This document shows, piece after piece, positions 34,349 through 43,122 of a DNA stretch of 44,129 nt. The notes beneath the pieces were generated by a model, which saw nothing but the letters and a program-made list of their open reading frames with translations, was not told the DNA's origin and made no database searches. Made by a program: the position numbers and the translations under genes. The number at the start of each line of letters is the position of its first letter. The stretch's first letter is position 1. Location of the stretch: contig JAPKFC010000006.1 in the NCBI GenBank assembly GCA_028821785.1, positions 1-44,129 on the forward strand. The letters run 5' to 3'. This DNA is from Candidatus Poseidoniaceae archaeon. GTDB lineage: Archaea; Thermoplasmatota; Poseidoniia; Poseidoniales; Poseidoniaceae.

Positions 34349-36100
34349 TTAAGCACTACCGGTTACTTTCTTTAATTGTTGTAATGCTTGTTGCCACTGC
34401 TCTCTTTGAGATTCTAATTGACTCTCATCACACTTTAGTAATTCAACTCCACACTTGTGCATATCTTTGCTAGCACTAAGCCATGCACCCGCCTTATCAC
34501 GGGCATTTGGTTCGAAATGCCATTCTTGTCCACGTGAACGATCAACAGTTAGTAACCAAGTCCATGCAGCAGCGGCTGAATCAATATCGGCATGACGCCC
34601 AGTAGCTTCTCTTTCAGCCTTACCAGGACCGTCTAATAATCCGGTTAGCAACAGATCGTGAATCATTCCAACAGGCCCTTCAATAGAACCGCGTCTTGTT
34701 GGGAATTTGGCAACATCCTGGGCCGCCTTTCTTGCAGAATCTAAACCTTTGAGGAATGTGCCAAACGGTTTCGGTTTATTGACTTGAGTTTGCCAAATCT
34801 CTTCAGCCTCTTCTCCTTCAATGCCAAGGCTAGCCAATCCTTCAAGACCCCACCTTTCCCACATGTTTTTGAGAATATCACCACATGATGCACCGTTTAT
34901 TATCTCAAGTGCAGCTGCGTTTCGAGGAGAAATACCGCCGCGTGAATCAATTCGTAAACCTTCATCCCCATCAGGCCCATCGCTAACCGAAGCAAATAGT
35001 ACGTGGGCGGTTAGGTTTCTTTCATCCTCGGAACCAGCAACATCTGAAAGAGATTCTTCGATCGATTGTAATGAATCTCCTGCAACCCAATTCTCACCGA
35101 CGACCAACCCAGTATCGACACTATCCAAAACAGCTCTTCGAATCGCCATTGCAATCAGACCTTCATTCATAGAAAGGCCCTGCCAAGCATCGATGATTTT
35201 GTCTATGCCTTCATCAGCAGCAGCAGGTAAAACCTTGTCTAGAGGCCACCCTTTCGGAGTCCATTTAGCATCAATTGTTAGAATAGATGGTAGGAAAGGT
35301 GGTAACATTGAAAGAGCAAGGTGGTGAATAAAAGAAGAATCCTTCTTGCTTGGATTTTCAAGAGCGGTTAGACTAATCGCTAGTACCGGCCCATGGTGAA
35401 AAGTCATACGAACATAACCCTCTGGTGTGTTTCCGCCTTCCACTACTGTTGCAGGATCCAAGTCTGCAGTAACCCAAACAACCTTTCCATCTATTTCATT
35501 TTCAATGAAATCAAATCGTGAGCGAGAAAGAACATCAGCCAGCCATTCAGGTGGAGGATTTGGATTCTTACCAGTACATACAAAGCCACCCTTCCATGTA
35601 AAGAAATACATTCCTTTTTTTGCGTGATTTTCCCATGGTAACATCCGCAGAGTTAGATGATTAAAATTTTGGATCCCGGCAAGGTAGCCTTGTTTGCCAT
35701 CTCCCCGGCGAATGAATGAGGCTGAACCGAAAGAAGCTGAACCGAACTTTCCAACCATTTTTATTTCATCATCGTGAGCAGCGTGCAGAGAACCAGCAAA
35801 TGCTTTTGCAACAGGGTCACCACTTCTTGACATCATGCGTTTTGATAACCAAGCAACGTCGTTCTTCTTAGAGATAATTCTATCAAGCGCTTTCATAGTT
35901 TTCGTCACAGAGTCAAAAGCAAACCAGGAGTCCTTTCCAGCCCAAGTCAATTGCGGCAAATGGGCATAAGGGGCCTCAAGCAAATTTTTTAGTTGCCGAG
36001 ATATCTTTTCAGAGGTTTCTTTGTTGGCTTGTTTTGTACCACGCATGCGAATGCTTTGCTTTTTTTGGCCAGGGAATTCAACTTTAGAAGGTCCAGCCAT
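34349..36100 (-). CDS. 583-residue protein of unknown function
   Basis: A cytoplasmic protein without signal peptide or membrane helix. It begins with a basic stretch (KKQSIRMRGTKQANK) that may bind nucleic acid. A mixed alpha/beta body of many tryptophans follows (MYFFTWKGGFVCTGKNPNPPPEWLADVL at about 165-195, VVWVTADLDPATVVEGG, VRMTFHHGP), then a mostly helical C-terminal half with WERWGLEGLASLG and AAAAWTWLL. I recognise no family or catalytic motif. It is transcribed alone, divergent from the PqqB-like gene across a palindrome-containing gap. Normal base composition and long open frame support a real gene. Confidence 0.75.
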   Translation of the reverse strand: MAGPSKVEFPGQKKQSIRMRGTKQANKETSEKISRQLKNLLEAPYAHLPQLTWAGKDSWFAFDSVTKTMKALDRIISKKNDVAWLSKRMMSRSGDPVAKAFAGSLHAAHDDEIKMVGKFGSASFGSASFIRRGDGKQGYLAGIQNFNHLTLRMLPWENHAKKGMYFFTWKGGFVCTGKNPNPPPEWLADVLSRSRFDFIENEIDGKVVWVTADLDPATVVEGGNTPEGYVRMTFHHGPVLAISLTALENPSKKDSSFIHHLALSMLPPFLPSILTIDAKWTPKGWPLDKVLPAAADEGIDKIIDAWQGLSMNEGLIAMAIRRAVLDSVDTGLVVGENWVAGDSLQSIEESLSDVAGSEDERNLTAHVLFASVSDGPDGDEGLRIDSRGGISPRNAAALEIINGASCGDILKNMWERWGLEGLASLGIEGEEAEEIWQTQVNKPKPFGTFLKGLDSARKAAQDVAKFPTRRGSIEGPVGMIHDLLLTGLLDGPGKAEREATGRHADIDSAAAAWTWLLTVDRSRGQEWHFEPNARDKAGAWLSASKDMHKCGVELLKCDESQLESQREQWQQALQQLKKVTGSA

Positions 36101-36172
36101 ACATTCCCCTCAACCTTGGCCAAAACCCTCTCTCGTTTGAGCCCTTCGCGGCGGGTTTCGAAAGGGAGCAAT

Positions 36173-36192
36173 CAAGAAGCGGTCGCTTCTTG
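36173..36192. promoter_or_regulatory. Palindrome in the divergent promoter region
   Basis: CAAGAAGCG-GT-CGCTTCTTG is a perfect 9-bp inverted repeat around two bases. It lies between the 583-residue gene (minus) and the PqqB-like gene (plus, ATG at 36216). It looks like an operator for a dimeric regulator or a very tight hairpin in the leader. Confidence 0.4.
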
Positions 36193-36215
36193 CCCTAATT
36201 AAGAGGAGATTGTTG

Positions 36216-37067
36216 ATGGTCGAAGTAACCTTACTCGGTGTTGCACAAGACGGTGCTCGCCCTCAAGCAGGTTGTATTCAACCATGCTGTGCAGGTTTGA
36301 CAGCAGAAGACACCATGTTCCCTGTTTCTTTAGGAATTATTGATGATTCTGGTGCTGGCCATTTGATTGAGGCAACTCGTTATCTGGGTGAACAATTTCG
36401 TATTTGGGGCGCCTCATCACTCGATTCAGTTTGGTTAACCCATGCACACTTTGGCCATGTTGATGGTTTGGGGTTATTTGGCAAAGAGACCATGGCTAGC
36501 AGAGATCTCGACTTGCATGTTTCAGATGAGATGTTTCATCTGATGGAAGAAACACCTCAGTGGGCTCTAATGCTGAAGCAAGGTGTCTTTCAGGACAAGG
36601 TATTCCAAAATGGTGAACGAATAACCAAGAACGAACATCTTTCCATTATACCGATAGTAATACCTCATCGCGATGAACTTTCTGACATGCATGCATTTTT
36701 GATTTGCGGCGCTAATAAGAGATTACTGTTTTTGCCAGACCACGACTCATGGCAACAAACTCTAGATTGTCATCGCCAGCCAGATATTCGTAGTTGGCTT
36801 AGACATTTACAAGTTGACATCGCATTACTAGATGGCACTTTTTGGTCTGAAGATGAGTTAGGAGGGCGCTCGCAGCAAGATGTCCCTCACCCTCCAGTTA
36901 AGCAAACATTGCAATTATTAGGAGAAAGAAAAATTGACGACCCGGAGATTATTTTTATTCATTTGAATCATACAAATCCATTGTATGATGAATCAAGCCC
37001 AGCCTATGAAGAAGTTATCAGCAATGGATGGAAAGTAGGAGTGCAAGGCCAAACTTTCACTCTTTAA
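36216..37067 (+). CDS. PqqB-like metallo-beta-lactamase-fold protein
   Basis: A 283-residue protein similar to PqqB across its length: LLGVAQDGARPQAGCIQPCC near the start, WLTHAHFGHVDGLGLFG (metal-binding H-x-H with G where many relatives have D), VIPHRDELSDMHAFLI, RLLFLPDHDSW, ALLDGTFWSEDEL, DVPHPPV and IFIHLNHTNPLYD. The family tolerates these changes. PqqB acts in pyrroloquinoline quinone synthesis in bacteria, but no pqqA, C, D or E gene is here, so its real job may differ. ATG 36216 is supported by GAGGAG at seven bases. The end overlaps the convergent symporter gene by 11 bases. Confidence 0.85.
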   Translation: MVEVTLLGVAQDGARPQAGCIQPCCAGLTAEDTMFPVSLGIIDDSGAGHLIEATRYLGEQFRIWGASSLDSVWLTHAHFGHVDGLGLFGKETMASRDLDLHVSDEMFHLMEETPQWALMLKQGVFQDKVFQNGERITKNEHLSIIPIVIPHRDELSDMHAFLICGANKRLLFLPDHDSWQQTLDCHRQPDIRSWLRHLQVDIALLDGTFWSEDELGGRSQQDVPHPPVKQTLQLLGERKIDDPEIIFIHLNHTNPLYDESSPAYEEVISNGWKVGVQGQTFTL

Positions 37068-39162
37068 CTTCAGCGATGGTGTAGTCTAATACTATCAGTT
37101 CAATGGAATAGTCAACGTTTTCACCATTATCAGTATGTTGGCAACCAGCACCACCACCCATGCTTACATCAACCGAAATCTCGATTGAATAATCGCCAAG
37201 GCCAGCACCATTTGAATCGAGCCCAGCCATGATCTCGGTTTTTGTAACATTGGACACATTGCCAATCATCGAAGCATCATACCATTCAACCAATGTTTCA
37301 TGAGAGGCAGGAGCGCCGTCTTGATTTTGACCACTTCCAGTTCCATTGAATGTGGAATGAGATAAAACACCGGTGATGGTATCTGATTCTGTATTTGTTG
37401 CCCCGGGCGCCAAACATCCGATTCCTGCACTACTTTCATCTTCTGAATAGGTCATGACAATCTTTGCTCCAACGATGTTCATCGCATCAGCGCCACTGAG
37501 AGAATCTGTTGACAAATTAAGTGCGAATGTAGCCCCGTCGTCAATGTATTCTCCACCACTATCAAGCACAATAGTTTCGAAATTTGCAGTTACATTGTAG
37601 GTTCCAATCACTCCTTGTGATTCAGAATTATCTGGTGCAAAGGCGTAGTATGAAGCCTCTACTGAAGCGGTTAGGACAAAAACTACAACAGCTCCAACAG
37701 TCAATGTTTTCTGAGCAGGAATCGAGTAGCGTCCAAATGGATTTTTTGATGATTGTTCACGGAAATTACACATTATGAAGTGCGCAGCGAAAGCAGCACC
37801 CATTCCAGGAACCGATGGAAACACATCGGTACCATAACCAAGAACAGTCCAAATAATTACACTACTCATCGCCGCAATCATCATCGCTATGGAGTGATTT
37901 GTATCTGGCTCATAACCCATCATTCTTATCAATAACAATGGAACAAATATTCCGCCTAATCCGTAAACTGCTAATACAACCAAGGCGAAAACAGAATCTC
38001 CGAAGCCTGGAAATTGTTGTCCAATCAATGAAAGAACGGTAGCGAATACGGCGACAGCCAAAGTGACCTTTTTTGTAGCCGAATGGTTCTGACTCCACTC
38101 CGGCTTAATATCATCTGTAATGGCTGCAGTGCAAGCCAATACTTGACTATCTGCAGTCGACATAGTTGCAGCAAATATGGATGCTAGAATCACTCCTGCT
38201 AGGAATGGATTGAGTACTTCCATTGCCAATACTGGTAGCCCAGTTTCAGCATCCGAAGCATCCATGTCTAGGAAAACAGCTCTACAGGCAAGTCCAATTA
38301 TGAACATCAGTATGATGAATGGTGTTTGCCATACGAAGAACCAAACAGCCGCCTGCTTTCTTGCTTTGTCATCTTTCAAAGTCATTACTCGAGAAACCAC
38401 TTGTGGCTGACCAGCCACACCTAGCCCACCTAGGAAGAAAGCAGCAATCCAAAGAGTGGCGCCGAATTTCAAACTGCTAGGATAGATGTTAACCATGTTT
38501 GGATCAAAACTCTTCAAAGTTGAATGAAGGCCAGAAAACCCACCAACTTCCGACACTGCAACATAACACAAAATCGTTGAACCGACAATCATTACACATG
38601 ATTGTGCAGCATCGGTCCAAATTGAAGCACGAATACCGCCAGCGTAGCAATATGCTACAACTAAAACAAAACCAATCAGTATTCCGATAATTTGAGACCA
38701 ACCCAACATCGAATTCAGTGCTAATCCTCCAGCGGTTAACTGCGCTGCAGCATATATTGAAAGCAATATAACTGACAACACTGCTGCTAGTTTTGCCTCT
38801 GGAGAGCCAGTTTTATTGGAAACAAGCGAGGTTAGTGAGCGAATGCCACGTTCATGGCCTTCCTTCTGGATATACTTGTACAACCAAACCCATGCAACGA
38901 GTTGTCCCACTGTAGAAACAAGCGCAATCCATACCGCTGAATAGCCTTGAACGAAAATGAATCCAATAAAACCAATGAACATGTATCCAGAGTTCCAAGT
39001 ACTGACGGCAGACAATGCAGCTAAAGCCGGGTGCATCCCTCTTCCGGCAACAAGATAGTCATCTGTAGTATCTTCTTTGACTCTCATCGATGCAAGCCCA
39101 ACGCCTGCAAAAAACAACATAAATAGTAGAAAAGAACCGAGAAGAATAATTTCATTTGACAT
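37057..39162 (-). CDS. Sodium:solute symporter (SSS family) with long extracytoplasmic tail
   Basis: A 701-residue transporter. The first 510 residues have about 13 hydrophobic helices and SSS landmarks such as DDYLVAGRGMHPALAALSAVSTWNSGYMF at the N-terminus, the GGL..QP region (GGLGVAGQPQVVSRVMTLKDDKARKQ) and FAATMSTADSQVLACTAAI. It should use a sodium gradient to take up a solute such as proline, another amino acid or a carboxylate. An extra tail of about 185 residues (from about 515) is beta-rich and has two cysteines (GIGC and GAGC), suggesting a disulfide outside the cell. The start is ATG 39162 with GGAG 11 bases upstream. Its first bases lie just 8 bases after the DphB stop. Confidence 0.9.
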   Translation of the reverse strand: MSNEIILLGSFLLFMLFFAGVGLASMRVKEDTTDDYLVAGRGMHPALAALSAVSTWNSGYMFIGFIGFIFVQGYSAVWIALVSTVGQLVAWVWLYKYIQKEGHERGIRSLTSLVSNKTGSPEAKLAAVLSVILLSIYAAAQLTAGGLALNSMLGWSQIIGILIGFVLVVAYCYAGGIRASIWTDAAQSCVMIVGSTILCYVAVSEVGGFSGLHSTLKSFDPNMVNIYPSSLKFGATLWIAAFFLGGLGVAGQPQVVSRVMTLKDDKARKQAAVWFFVWQTPFIILMFIIGLACRAVFLDMDASDAETGLPVLAMEVLNPFLAGVILASIFAATMSTADSQVLACTAAITDDIKPEWSQNHSATKKVTLAVAVFATVLSLIGQQFPGFGDSVFALVVLAVYGLGGIFVPLLLIRMMGYEPDTNHSIAMMIAAMSSVIIWTVLGYGTDVFPSVPGMGAAFAAHFIMCNFREQSSKNPFGRYSIPAQKTLTVGAVVVFVLTASVEASYYAFAPDNSESQGVIGTYNVTANFETIVLDSGGEYIDDGATFALNLSTDSLSGADAMNIVGAKIVMTYSEDESSAGIGCLAPGATNTESDTITGVLSHSTFNGTGSGQNQDGAPASHETLVEWYDASMIGNVSNVTKTEIMAGLDSNGAGLGDYSIEISVDVSMGGGAGCQHTDNGENVDYSIELIVLDYTIAEVKE

Positions 39163-39170
39163 GAAAACCA

Positions 39171-40052
39171 TCACTCCTTTTTCCAACGAAGCAACGCCTC
39201 TTCTTCAACATCACTCAGAGATGAGGGAAATACTAGACAATTCAGTCTCCCACCTTTGAGTTGAGATAATTGACCAACTGTAGTAGTAATAATCTGTTCA
39301 TTTGAACAACCCATGTCACTACACAAGACAACAATTCGCTGTTCTATCGGAGTTTGCAAGTATTGTTTACAGGCCTCAATTCTCATTCTTTCTAAGGCAC
39401 TATCACCTTGCATCTCACCAACAGATTGTTGTAATTTTGTAAACATCATCATTAGAGCAGAAATAGCATCACCAGGCTGCATAGGGCGCTGGTCACCGGT
39501 TCCTGCACCAGTTGGATCTAAATCTAGTAGAGCCAGAGTATGCAAATTCAAATGATTATTTTGCGCTAATACCTCTAGTGGAGAAGTGGCAACCCAACCG
39601 CCATATGGATAGGTTAGAGTAGTCTGTCTGCCAAATTTATAATTGGATAAACCAATCGCACCGGTTACTATGGTTGTGATAGAAATTCCGTGGAATGTAA
39701 TACATTCAATCCCCGCTTCAGCTGCTTGTAACTGTAAATCCACATGCGTTGTTGCCTGTAGTGGGTCGCCAACAACCAGTAATCCAACCAACGAACTCTT
39801 GGCCAACTCCAATAAGAGTTCAGGTGATTCAATTTCAGGACGCATTACCTTAGTGATTTGACCACATTCCGCTTCCAATAAATCTAATTGATCTTGTGGC
39901 CATAAGGCAGTATAGGCTTCATAGCGGAGCGAATCACATGCTTGTGCGGCTTGTTTTGCTTCAATGGTCATCGATGAAAATTTCCCAGGCCCCATGCCAA
40001 TTAACACAAGACCACAATCTGGTAAGTTGAGAGAATTGCTATTTTCTGCCGT
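39171..40052 (-). CDS. dphB: Diphthine synthase
   Basis: A SAM-dependent methyltransferase that methylates the modified histidine of elongation factor 2 in diphthamide synthesis. The 293-residue product has the tetrapyrrole-methylase-like fold: LVLIGMGPGKFSSMT at the start, YEAYTALWP, LLVVGDPLQATTHVDLQLQAAEAGI, HGISITTIVTGAIGLSNYKFGRQTTL and DLDP. Length is slightly above the usual 265. I chose ATG 40052, which starts shortly before the conserved core; the longer frame to 40094 would overlap the divergent gene. It is co-directional with, and 8 bases upstream of, the symporter gene, and divergent from the Trm5-like gene. Confidence 0.92.
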   Translation of the reverse strand, partial: TAENSNSLNLPDCGLVLIGMGPGKFSSMTIEAKQAAQACDSLRYEAYTALWPQDQLDLLEAECGQITKVMRPEIESPELLLELAKSSLVGLLVVGDPLQATTHVDLQLQAAEAGIECITFHGISITTIVTGAIGLSNYKFGRQTTLTYPYGGWVATSPLEVLAQNNHLNLHTLALLDLDPTGAGTGDQRPMQPGDAISALMMMFTKLQQSVGEMQGDSALERMRIEACKQYLQTPIEQRIVVLCSDMGCSNEQIITTTVGQLSQLKGGRLNCLVFPSSLSDVEEEALLRWKKE

Positions 40053-40092
40053 CATCCTCAAACCCTCCCGTCGCTTGGATGTAGCGAGCATC

Positions 40093-41193
40093 ATGCGTCA
40101 TTTGAGTGTGCCGAGCGCGCAAACCCAGACTTGGTTAGACTTTTGCAAGTCTAATGGATGGTTGTTTAGCGAGGCAGGAGTTTACCCATTAGATGGGGGT
40201 AGAAAGGGCATTCCACTTTTGGATAGTGCGCCCATTGCAGGAGATTCAGTATGGCAGGGAATGCCGGAAGTAATGGTTGCTGGCAGAGTAAAAGGGCCAT
40301 CTCACTGGACACAAAGACTGGATGAAGAGATTTTCAACAAAATGGAAGGCCAGTGGCCGGCAGCATTCGAAGTTCAAGGTGATTTACAAATTGTAAAAAT
40401 TGAACCAGAATTACAACAATTTGAATCAAACATAGCGGCAGCAATGCTACAGCAGTCACCTAATATTCGTATGATTTGTGCTGATGAAGGGGTTCAGGGC
40501 GACTTTAGAATCAGAAAACTAAGAGTTCTTCAAAGTAGAGATGGCAACGAATCAACCCTGACTAGAATTAAAGAAAATGGTTATTCATTATGGGTCGATC
40601 CCACCAAAGTATATTTTTCAATTCGTCTATCAACTCAGAGAACTAACACAGCGATTTGTGCAACTAAACTATCACACAAACTCGGCCGAGGAATAGTAGT
40701 TTGCGACCCATATGCAGGAGCCGGACCTAGCATGGGTGCATTATTGGCTGAGGATGGATTAGTTTCTGGCTATCACGTAGGAGATCTAAATCCGCAGGCA
40801 GTCGAACTACTGCAAATGAACATTGAACATTTGGTTACAAAATCATCGAACAGTCATTTTTCTCCAGCAACAATTCGTTGCGCCGATGCCACCAAATGGG
40901 CGATGAATGATGAGTTGGTAGAAAGTTGCGATTTATTATTAGTCAATCTGCCTCACGATAGCATAAGTCATTTACCAAAACTAATTCCATTATTGAAAAA
41001 GGGAGACACAACGGTATTACGTGGCTGGGCTATCATCGATAAAGACGAATTAGAATCGCAAAAACAATCGATAATAGAGGCGATTGAGAACACATCAGCA
41101 ATAATTGAATCAGTTACTATAGAGGAGATTAAGGGATTTTCATCCAGCAAATGTTTTGCTTGTTTTGAAGTGTGGTTGTCAAGGCCTATCTGA
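40093..41193 (+). CDS. Trm5/TYW2-type class I tRNA methyltransferase
   Basis: A 366-residue protein. The C-terminal methyltransferase domain (about 160-366) has the Trm5-like substrate block TLTRIKENGYSLWVDPTKVYFSIRLSTQR. SAM motif I is VVCDPYAGAGPSMGALLA, the ribose-binding acid lies in GDLNPQAVELLQMNIEHL, and motif IV is LLVNLPHDS. These match aM5U/Trm5-TYW2 enzymes, which make m1G37 or the aminocarboxypropyl step of wyosine at position 37 of tRNA; which reaction applies is unresolved. The N-terminal part (about 1-155) is more diverged. I chose ATG 40093, 40 bases from the divergent DphB start, as the longer frame would overlap that gene. Confidence 0.82.
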   Translation: MRHLSVPSAQTQTWLDFCKSNGWLFSEAGVYPLDGGRKGIPLLDSAPIAGDSVWQGMPEVMVAGRVKGPSHWTQRLDEEIFNKMEGQWPAAFEVQGDLQIVKIEPELQQFESNIAAAMLQQSPNIRMICADEGVQGDFRIRKLRVLQSRDGNESTLTRIKENGYSLWVDPTKVYFSIRLSTQRTNTAICATKLSHKLGRGIVVCDPYAGAGPSMGALLAEDGLVSGYHVGDLNPQAVELLQMNIEHLVTKSSNSHFSPATIRCADATKWAMNDELVESCDLLLVNLPHDSISHLPKLIPLLKKGDTTVLRGWAIIDKDELESQKQSIIEAIENTSAIIESVTIEEIKGFSSSKCFACFEVWLSRPI

Positions 41194-41231
41194 GCGTTTA
41201 ATTCATCAAGCAGTTATGCTTGGGCTGTAAT

Positions 41232-41357
41232 ATGGGGAACACGATTCAATGCAAGTGTGGAGTCACAATCGACATCACAGGAACAATTCCAAGAAAAGAT
41301 GGAACAAAGGTTTGGTGCCGCGTTTGCGGAACATCCATGGTGCACCACCACAATTGA
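41232..41357 (+). CDS. Tiny four-cysteine zinc-ribbon protein (41 residues)
   Basis: An ORF of 41 codons in the gap between the Trm5-like gene and the convergent M24 peptidase. It encodes C7-K-C9-G ... W-C29-R-V-C32-G, two cysteine knuckles about 20 residues apart, a zinc-ribbon pattern, and ends in HHHN. It starts 38 bases after the Trm5-like stop. No strong ribosome-binding site was found, so it could also be translated from a leaderless or coupled message. The four well-placed cysteines make chance unlikely. The function is unknown; such ribbons often bind nucleic acid or ribosomes. Confidence 0.6.
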   Translation: MGNTIQCKCGVTIDITGTIPRKDGTKVWCRVCGTSMVHHHN

Positions 41358-41379
41358 AAACTACTTCTAAAAGATGAAA

Positions 41380-42432
41380 TCATACGATTTCAATAGCATC
41401 TTCGCCCATTAATTTTCTCCATGCTGCAAGTGCAAACAAGCAAATTATTTCGATGATGCCAACGGGGGCGGGCAGAAGAGACGAATCATCTGGTAAGTTC
41501 GCAGTGTTATCTTCAACACCAGGGTATTCAGAAGCATTGTATGCATCTTCATAGATCATAAACCAATCTAAATCTCTAGGAATAATCGCACTCAAATACT
41601 CATGGTCTTCTTGATTTACTAAGAAATCATCTTCAATTCTGATACCGAACCAACCGTCGATATAAATTCCCGGTTCGATAGTTATTGCATCGTAAACTGC
41701 CAGAGGTTGCTGGTTGTATGATAATCCGAATAATGGGTCATCCGTTCCACCAGAGAGTAAAGGAGGTTCATGAACGCAGACTCCAAAACCATGTCCGAGT
41801 GAATGAATGAAGTATTCTCCAAAACCTTCGTTTTCAATATGTGTGCGAGCAATATCATCTAACGACCAAGCGGGTGTACCCGCTTCAATTAACGGGAATG
41901 TCAAATTCTGTGCATCATAAACTGCATTATATGCTTTGATTATGGTTTCGTTTTCAGTCCCTCCAACCGCATAAGTCCTAGTAATATCGCTAACCCAATC
42001 ATTCACTCTCGCACCCAAATCAACAACGACAATATCGCCTACCATGACCTGTTTAGGACCAGCTCCGGCGTGTTCAGCATCACCATGAGGAATAGCACCA
42101 TTTGCGCCCGAAGCAACGATTGTTTCAAACGAAGGCCAATCTGGATTAGAACCATTTTCGATCATGGCTCGGTCAATTTCATCTGCGATTTGACGTTCGC
42201 TCAAATTCGCTCCCATCAATACCATCCACAATTGAGTTCTAGCAACAGTTTGTCCAATTTCCGAAATACGCACGGTTTCGCGTATTGAATCATCTTTATT
42301 CGGAGAAATACCGGTTGGTGAAGGCAATTGGCCATTAGCAATACGCGCAGCTTCTGTTTCACACGCCGCTACTGTAGGCAATGAAGCCACCAGTAATAGC
42401 GCAACAAATGAAAGCGCAAGCACCTTTCGCAT
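41380..42432 (-). CDS. Exported M24-family (Xaa-Pro aminopeptidase-like) metallopeptidase
   Basis: A 350-residue protein. A signal peptide (1-23) ends in V-A-A-C24, a possible lipobox. The pita-bread catalytic domain keeps all five metal ligands: D138 (VVVDLGA), D149 (SDITRTY), H214 (SLGHGFG), E253 (TIEPGIY) and E267 (IRIEDDF). A C-terminal hydrophobic helix (about 320-340) before a short charged end gives a second possible anchor. Most M24 enzymes are cytoplasmic, so the export signal is notable. I chose ATG 42432 because AGGA lies six bases upstream. It probably trims proline-containing peptides outside the cell, along with the S8 and S15 enzymes. Confidence 0.87.
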   Translation of the reverse strand: MRKVLALSFVALLLVASLPTVAACETEAARIANGQLPSPTGISPNKDDSIRETVRISEIGQTVARTQLWMVLMGANLSERQIADEIDRAMIENGSNPDWPSFETIVASGANGAIPHGDAEHAGAGPKQVMVGDIVVVDLGARVNDWVSDITRTYAVGGTENETIIKAYNAVYDAQNLTFPLIEAGTPAWSLDDIARTHIENEGFGEYFIHSLGHGFGVCVHEPPLLSGGTDDPLFGLSYNQQPLAVYDAITIEPGIYIDGWFGIRIEDDFLVNQEDHEYLSAIIPRDLDWFMIYEDAYNASEYPGVEDNTANLPDDSSLLPAPVGIIEIICLFALAAWRKLMGEDAIEIV

Positions 42433-42527
42433 AGTTTGTCCTAACGGCAGTCCCTTTTGAAATCGCCTCTTTTTTTCATCATTGATTAGGCGGCATATTG
42501 ATGGCCGTCTTTCTACACCGACACAAT

Positions 42528-43121
42528 ATGAGCGAAGCCCCACTTGTCATTGATGTAATTGATAACGGTGGGCAATGGACACACCGTGAATGGCGAATGT
42601 TGCGCTACTTGAAGGTAGATACGCAAATCATAGAAAACACAACCCCACTCGAAAAGATGCGTAAATTAGACGGAATTATTCTTTCCGGCGGGGCTGCTAG
42701 AGTTGGGTTGACAGGAGAACTTGGAAACTGTGCAGCCTATCTTGAATTAGATATCCCAATACTTGGAATCTGCGCAGGCCATCAATTCATGGCCCGATTC
42801 TATGGAGGCGATGCCCGCGAATCTCCGGAACCAGAATTCGGAGCAATGCAAATAGAACTGCAAAATGGTGGTGGAAAAATATTCGCAGGAACAAATGAGT
42901 CCCAAACAGTATGGGAGTCTCACAATGACGAAGTTCACCAATTACCAAAAGGATTCTTCATTACTGCCAGTAGTTCATCGTGTCAAATCCAAGGTATGGA
43001 AAACGAAAAGGGCGATCGCTTCGGATTACAATTTCATCCAGAGGTTAACGACTCTGAATTCGGCAAAGAGATGTTTGATAACTTTGTAGCAGTATGTAGG
43101 GCGGCCAAGGATTCAAACTGA
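42528..43121 (+). CDS. guaAA: GMP synthase, glutamine amidotransferase subunit A
   Basis: A 197-residue class I glutaminase, the stand-alone small subunit found in archaea, that supplies ammonia to the GuaAB ATP-pyrophosphatase for GMP synthesis. It has VIDNGGQWTHREWRML, GIILSGGAARVG, the nucleophile in ILGICAGHQFMA (Cys in G-I-C-A-G) and the H-P-E end of the triad in GLQFHPEVNDS. The partner subunit is not in the window. I chose ATG 42528; upstream codons of the longer frame overlap the divergent peptidase leader. It is convergent with the acidic-repeat gene, one base apart. Confidence 0.93.
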   Translation: MSEAPLVIDVIDNGGQWTHREWRMLRYLKVDTQIIENTTPLEKMRKLDGIILSGGAARVGLTGELGNCAAYLELDIPILGICAGHQFMARFYGGDARESPEPEFGAMQIELQNGGGKIFAGTNESQTVWESHNDEVHQLPKGFFITASSSSCQIQGMENEKGDRFGLQFHPEVNDSEFGKEMFDNFVAVCRAAKDSN

Positions 43122-43122
43122 A

